Of a stretch of DNA of 64,000 nucleotides, positions 61,201 through 64,000 are shown in pieces. The stretch spans positions 760,511-824,510 of the forward strand of contig JACAXG010000201.1 in NCBI GenBank assembly GCA_018881555.1, written 5' to 3'. The DNA is from Amblyornis subalaris (taxonomy: Eukaryota > Chordata > Aves > Passeriformes > Ptilonorhynchidae). A program made the position numbers and the translations under genes. Each line of letters opens with the position of its first letter. Position 1 is the first letter of the stretch. The notes below the pieces were generated by a model. That model worked only from the letters and a program-made list of their open reading frames with translations, ran no database searches and had not been told where the DNA came from.

Positions 61201-64000
61201 CCGTGGCACAGCTGGNTCTTTGTCTGGGACATCCCATTTTTCATGGTTTGGCTGCTCCCTGTGCACCAGCTTTGGTTGCCCCTATTTTGGGAGATAAACT
61301 TTGCAGGAACTCCAGGCTGCAGATGGGAACTCCTGATGCATTTGTGGCTTTCCTGGAAAGATTTTTCCAGTTGACCTTTTAGAAAAGAAAACCAACCAAA
61401 AAAGCAGCGGATTTTTAACGGATGCCGAAATTGTGAAACTTAACCATCCAATCCAAGGAATTTTCAAGTCCTCCTCCATGGTTTTGTTCAGTGAGTGCAC
61501 TCCAAACCTCCAGAGCAGACGGATCTGTCGGTGGCAGAGGCTGCAGGGGCAGAGTGGATGCTCTGGGCCGATCGGATCAGTGCGNGTGGGACAGGTCCCT
61601 CTCGCTCAGACTGTTCTAATCAAAAGCCTTTTTGTGGAGGAGCTTTTCTGAGCAGCAATTTTATTTTATGGCAAGGAAGGATTAAAAAAAGCAGCCTCCA
61701 GGATGGTTTTCTATAGCTCTGTCCCACTGTTGTGACTTAGAACCGAGAGATGGAACAGCCCCAACCAGGGCTAATTGTTGTTTGCTTTCTCCTCTCTGGA
61801 GTTTGGCATTGTGCTCTCAGGGTTATTAATGCCTGTAAACACACATGGAAAATTTCCCTTTTTCAGCGTTTTTTGTGCATCACCTTTAATGTCTCCTGAA
61901 TTCCTGGTTGCTCCAGGGTAGTTCCCTGGAGATCCGGGCCAGGCTTGGATCCAAACTCCATTTGGTGTTTGAACCAGGAGCAGAGGGAATGGGAGTGAGG
62001 GAGCAGCTGGAGGGAGCTGCAAATCCAGAGCGAGGCAGGGGGGATCCCAAGGTTTGTAGGCAGGAAGAGGGAATGTCCCAGGTGTGGCAGGTCTGGAAAG
62101 GGAGAAATATTTCAGGGAGATGCTCAGGTGAGCACCNGAGCTGGTCTGCAGAGCCCTGGCAGTGCCAGGTGGGAAACACTGCTCGTGTGTCCAGNAGTTG
62201 GGATCAGCAGGAGGATTTTCCAAGGCTCGTGTCAGCTGAGGAAGTTGGATCTGTACCAGAACCAGGGTGGGAACCAGGGTGGAAGATGATGATGGTGGAT
62301 TTGGGATTTTGGGNGTGTTTNTTTGCTTATTTTGAGTTGACAGTCCCCANGGGGTCACTGAGTTTCTGTGGGAGGATGTTCCATCCAGAGCCAGAACCAT
62401 CCCATAATGCTGGAGGTGAGATCCTGCACCTCTGGAGTTGTTGGATTTGGGTTGTTTCCTGGGTCCTTGTGTTTTGGAGGGAGAATGGAGATGGAGGAGA
62501 CTGGTTCTGCCTTGGGAAGAGGATCCTGGATGAGCAGGAGAGCTCAGAAGGGGATGTCCAGGGCTGTTTTTTCCTTGGGAAGAGGATCCAGGATGAGCAG
62601 GAGAGCTCGGAAGGGGATGTCCAGGGCTGTTTTTTCCTTGGGAAGAGGATCCAGGATGAGCAGGAGGGCTCAGAAGGGAAGGTCCAGGGTCTGTTTAGAG
62701 CTGCCCATCTTGTGCTGCTATTTCCTTCCTGCCTGGCACCATTTTTTTCCCACACTAAAGTTTGGCTAATTAAGAATAAAATAATATAATTTCTAATAAT
62801 AAAAGGGTTTTAGTCATCAGACCTTTATGTCTTAGGTTTGCCCCCTCCAAAGGGAATTTTGCCTGGAAATTTTCAGTGATTTTGAGGATTTTTCCTCNCA
62901 TTGTCAGATGTAAATCCCAAATTTTCCTTTGAACACAAACACATAATTACTGCTGTGGGTTTTTTTTTTTTAATTTAAATTTATCCCTGAATGCAAACAC
63001 AACTTATCCACCTTTATTTCCTTATTGGAATTCTCATCTTTGAGCTAAGAATTCTTCAGAGCTGCTGTGTGGTGAGACCCTGCAAAGAGGCCGTGCAGCA
63101 CTAGATGGCACTCGGGCTCCAAATTTCAGCTTTCTCCAGCCAAAACTCCATGAAACTTCCAGGAAAACCCACCAGCACCACAGCAGTGGTGCCCCNCGTG
63201 GAATTTGAGGAAGCTCTATCCCTTTTTTTCACCTTCAGCACCAATTTGGAGAAGGCAATATCATCACCATGGCCTGCTCTGGCTGTCTGGGCTCTTTTAC
63301 AGTGACTTTAAAGAGGTTTTAAACGTTTGGGGTTTGTGTTTTTGCCACTGAGAACCTTTTACTGAAACTGCAGAGTTGCAATGGCCTGGGCAGGATTTGA
63401 AGAATAGTAATGAAGTAGATTTTCTGCAGCTTTTAGTCCTGTTTTGGTGGTTTTTTTTGCGTTGCTTTGAGACCTGTGTGGATTCTCCAAAGGGACTGGT
63501 GAGCACAGATCCCACCAGTGGATACTGTCACTTTCTGCAGGAATAAAAATGTCCTGTGTCCCGTTGGATTCGTGGAGTTCTGATTCTTTCTGGAGTGTTG
63601 TTTGTCACTGCTGTGATTAATCATTTTTAATATTTTATTCTTACAGTTTGGCCAGCTCTGTCATTCCCATCTTTTCTCTCTAAAGGCTGCCTGGAATCTG
63701 CTGGGTCCTTAATTTGGCCTNAATATCTGACACAAGCTCAGATCCNTAAACTTCCNTCCAAACTGAACTCTTGGACTGGNAGGGAATTCAGGTTTGGGAG
63801 CCAACACTGCTCCTCAAAACAGTGGAACTTCCCAAAGGCAGGGCCAAGGAGGGGNTTGCCACAATCCATTGAAAATATCAATGTTTGCTGTAAAAAACCA
63901 GGAAAACAACTCCCTGAAATCCCAGAGTGTGCCCTAGTCCCTCTGCTTTCTAGGGAAACATTGGCTTTGAGGGATAGAAATTTGTTTTTAACTTCTGTCC
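61201..64000. other. Intronic DNA to the right edge
   Basis: Unique sequence apart from the 63-bp repeat at 62.5 kb. No EXOC6B exon recognised. Confidence 0.4.
62511..62695 (+). repeat. 63-bp tandem repeat, 3 copies
   Basis: Units starting at 62511, 62574 and 62637, each with CTTGGGAAGAGGATCCAGG, ATGAGCAGGAGAGCTCAGAA and GGGATGTCCAGGGCTGTTTT. Because 63 is a multiple of three the repeat holds open frames on both strands, but there is no homology signal. Confidence 0.9.

Larger units (their letters stand above)
24909..64000 (+). other. EXOC6B intron 1 (to the window edge)
   Basis: After exon 1 I find no open segment resembling the next EXOC6B exon, which should begin near SVYDGEEH, nor the coiled-coil exons after it. 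The mammalian gene has very long first introns, so a 39-kb stretch is unsurprising. It is filled with CR1 fragments, short tandem repeats and unremarkable unique DNA. A short exon without an ATG could be missed by eye. Confidence 0.75.

Noticed and set aside
25000..64000. Further EXOC6B exons
   Set aside because: No match to the peptide expected after TLR, nor to later exons, was recognised; short exons could still escape reading by eye.

Overview
This is a draft-assembly window from a bird nuclear genome, probably a songbird. Two single-copy vertebrate genes are readable, and CR1 retrotransposon 3' ends of avian type recur on both strands, with the usual 3' terminus GGTCCCTTCCAACCCAAACC followed by ATTCCATGATTC. 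The class-level call (bird) is firm; 'songbird' is an inference from the CR1 flavour. Isolated N bases occur several times per kilobase and there is one long N run (24282-24576).

Layout. Positions 1 to about 11.4 kb hold no gene I can support: GC-rich intergenic DNA with minisatellites, several AT-rich islands that look like conserved non-coding elements, and CR1 fragments. Positions 12403-14461 on the minus strand are SPR (sepiapterin reductase), complete in three exons with good splice sites. Its promoter lies in a CpG-rich block at about 14.46-14.65 kb. From 14.8 to 22.9 kb is a shared intergenic region with CR1 copies, one of them split by a 587-bp solo LTR. From 22.97 to 24.66 kb two minisatellites lie back to back against the EXOC6B promoter, and the second contains the assembly gap. 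EXOC6B (exocyst subunit, Sec15B) exon 1 is at 24796-24908 on the plus strand. Everything from 24909 to the right edge is its first intron, or at least I recognise no further exon; it holds about 23 CR1 fragments and several short tandem repeats.

The head-to-head SPR / EXOC6B arrangement is the one known from human chromosome 2p13. By that synteny EMX1 would be expected beyond the left edge on the minus strand, which makes the AT-rich, TAATTA-containing islands at 2-8 kb candidate EMX1-side regulatory elements. No EMX1 exon is in the window. The two genes have unrelated jobs: SPR makes tetrahydrobiopterin in the cytosol and EXOC6B tethers secretory vesicles.

I found no new multi-gene system. 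The most interesting observations are: a CR1 element whose 3' end appears to supply the polypyrimidine tract and AG acceptor of SPR exon 2; a GGGATC/GGGACC hexamer expansion translated as a Gly/Ser/Pro tail at the SPR N terminus; and a promoter-proximal minisatellite at EXOC6B whose unit resembles the ACTACA-type ZNF143/THAP11 element.
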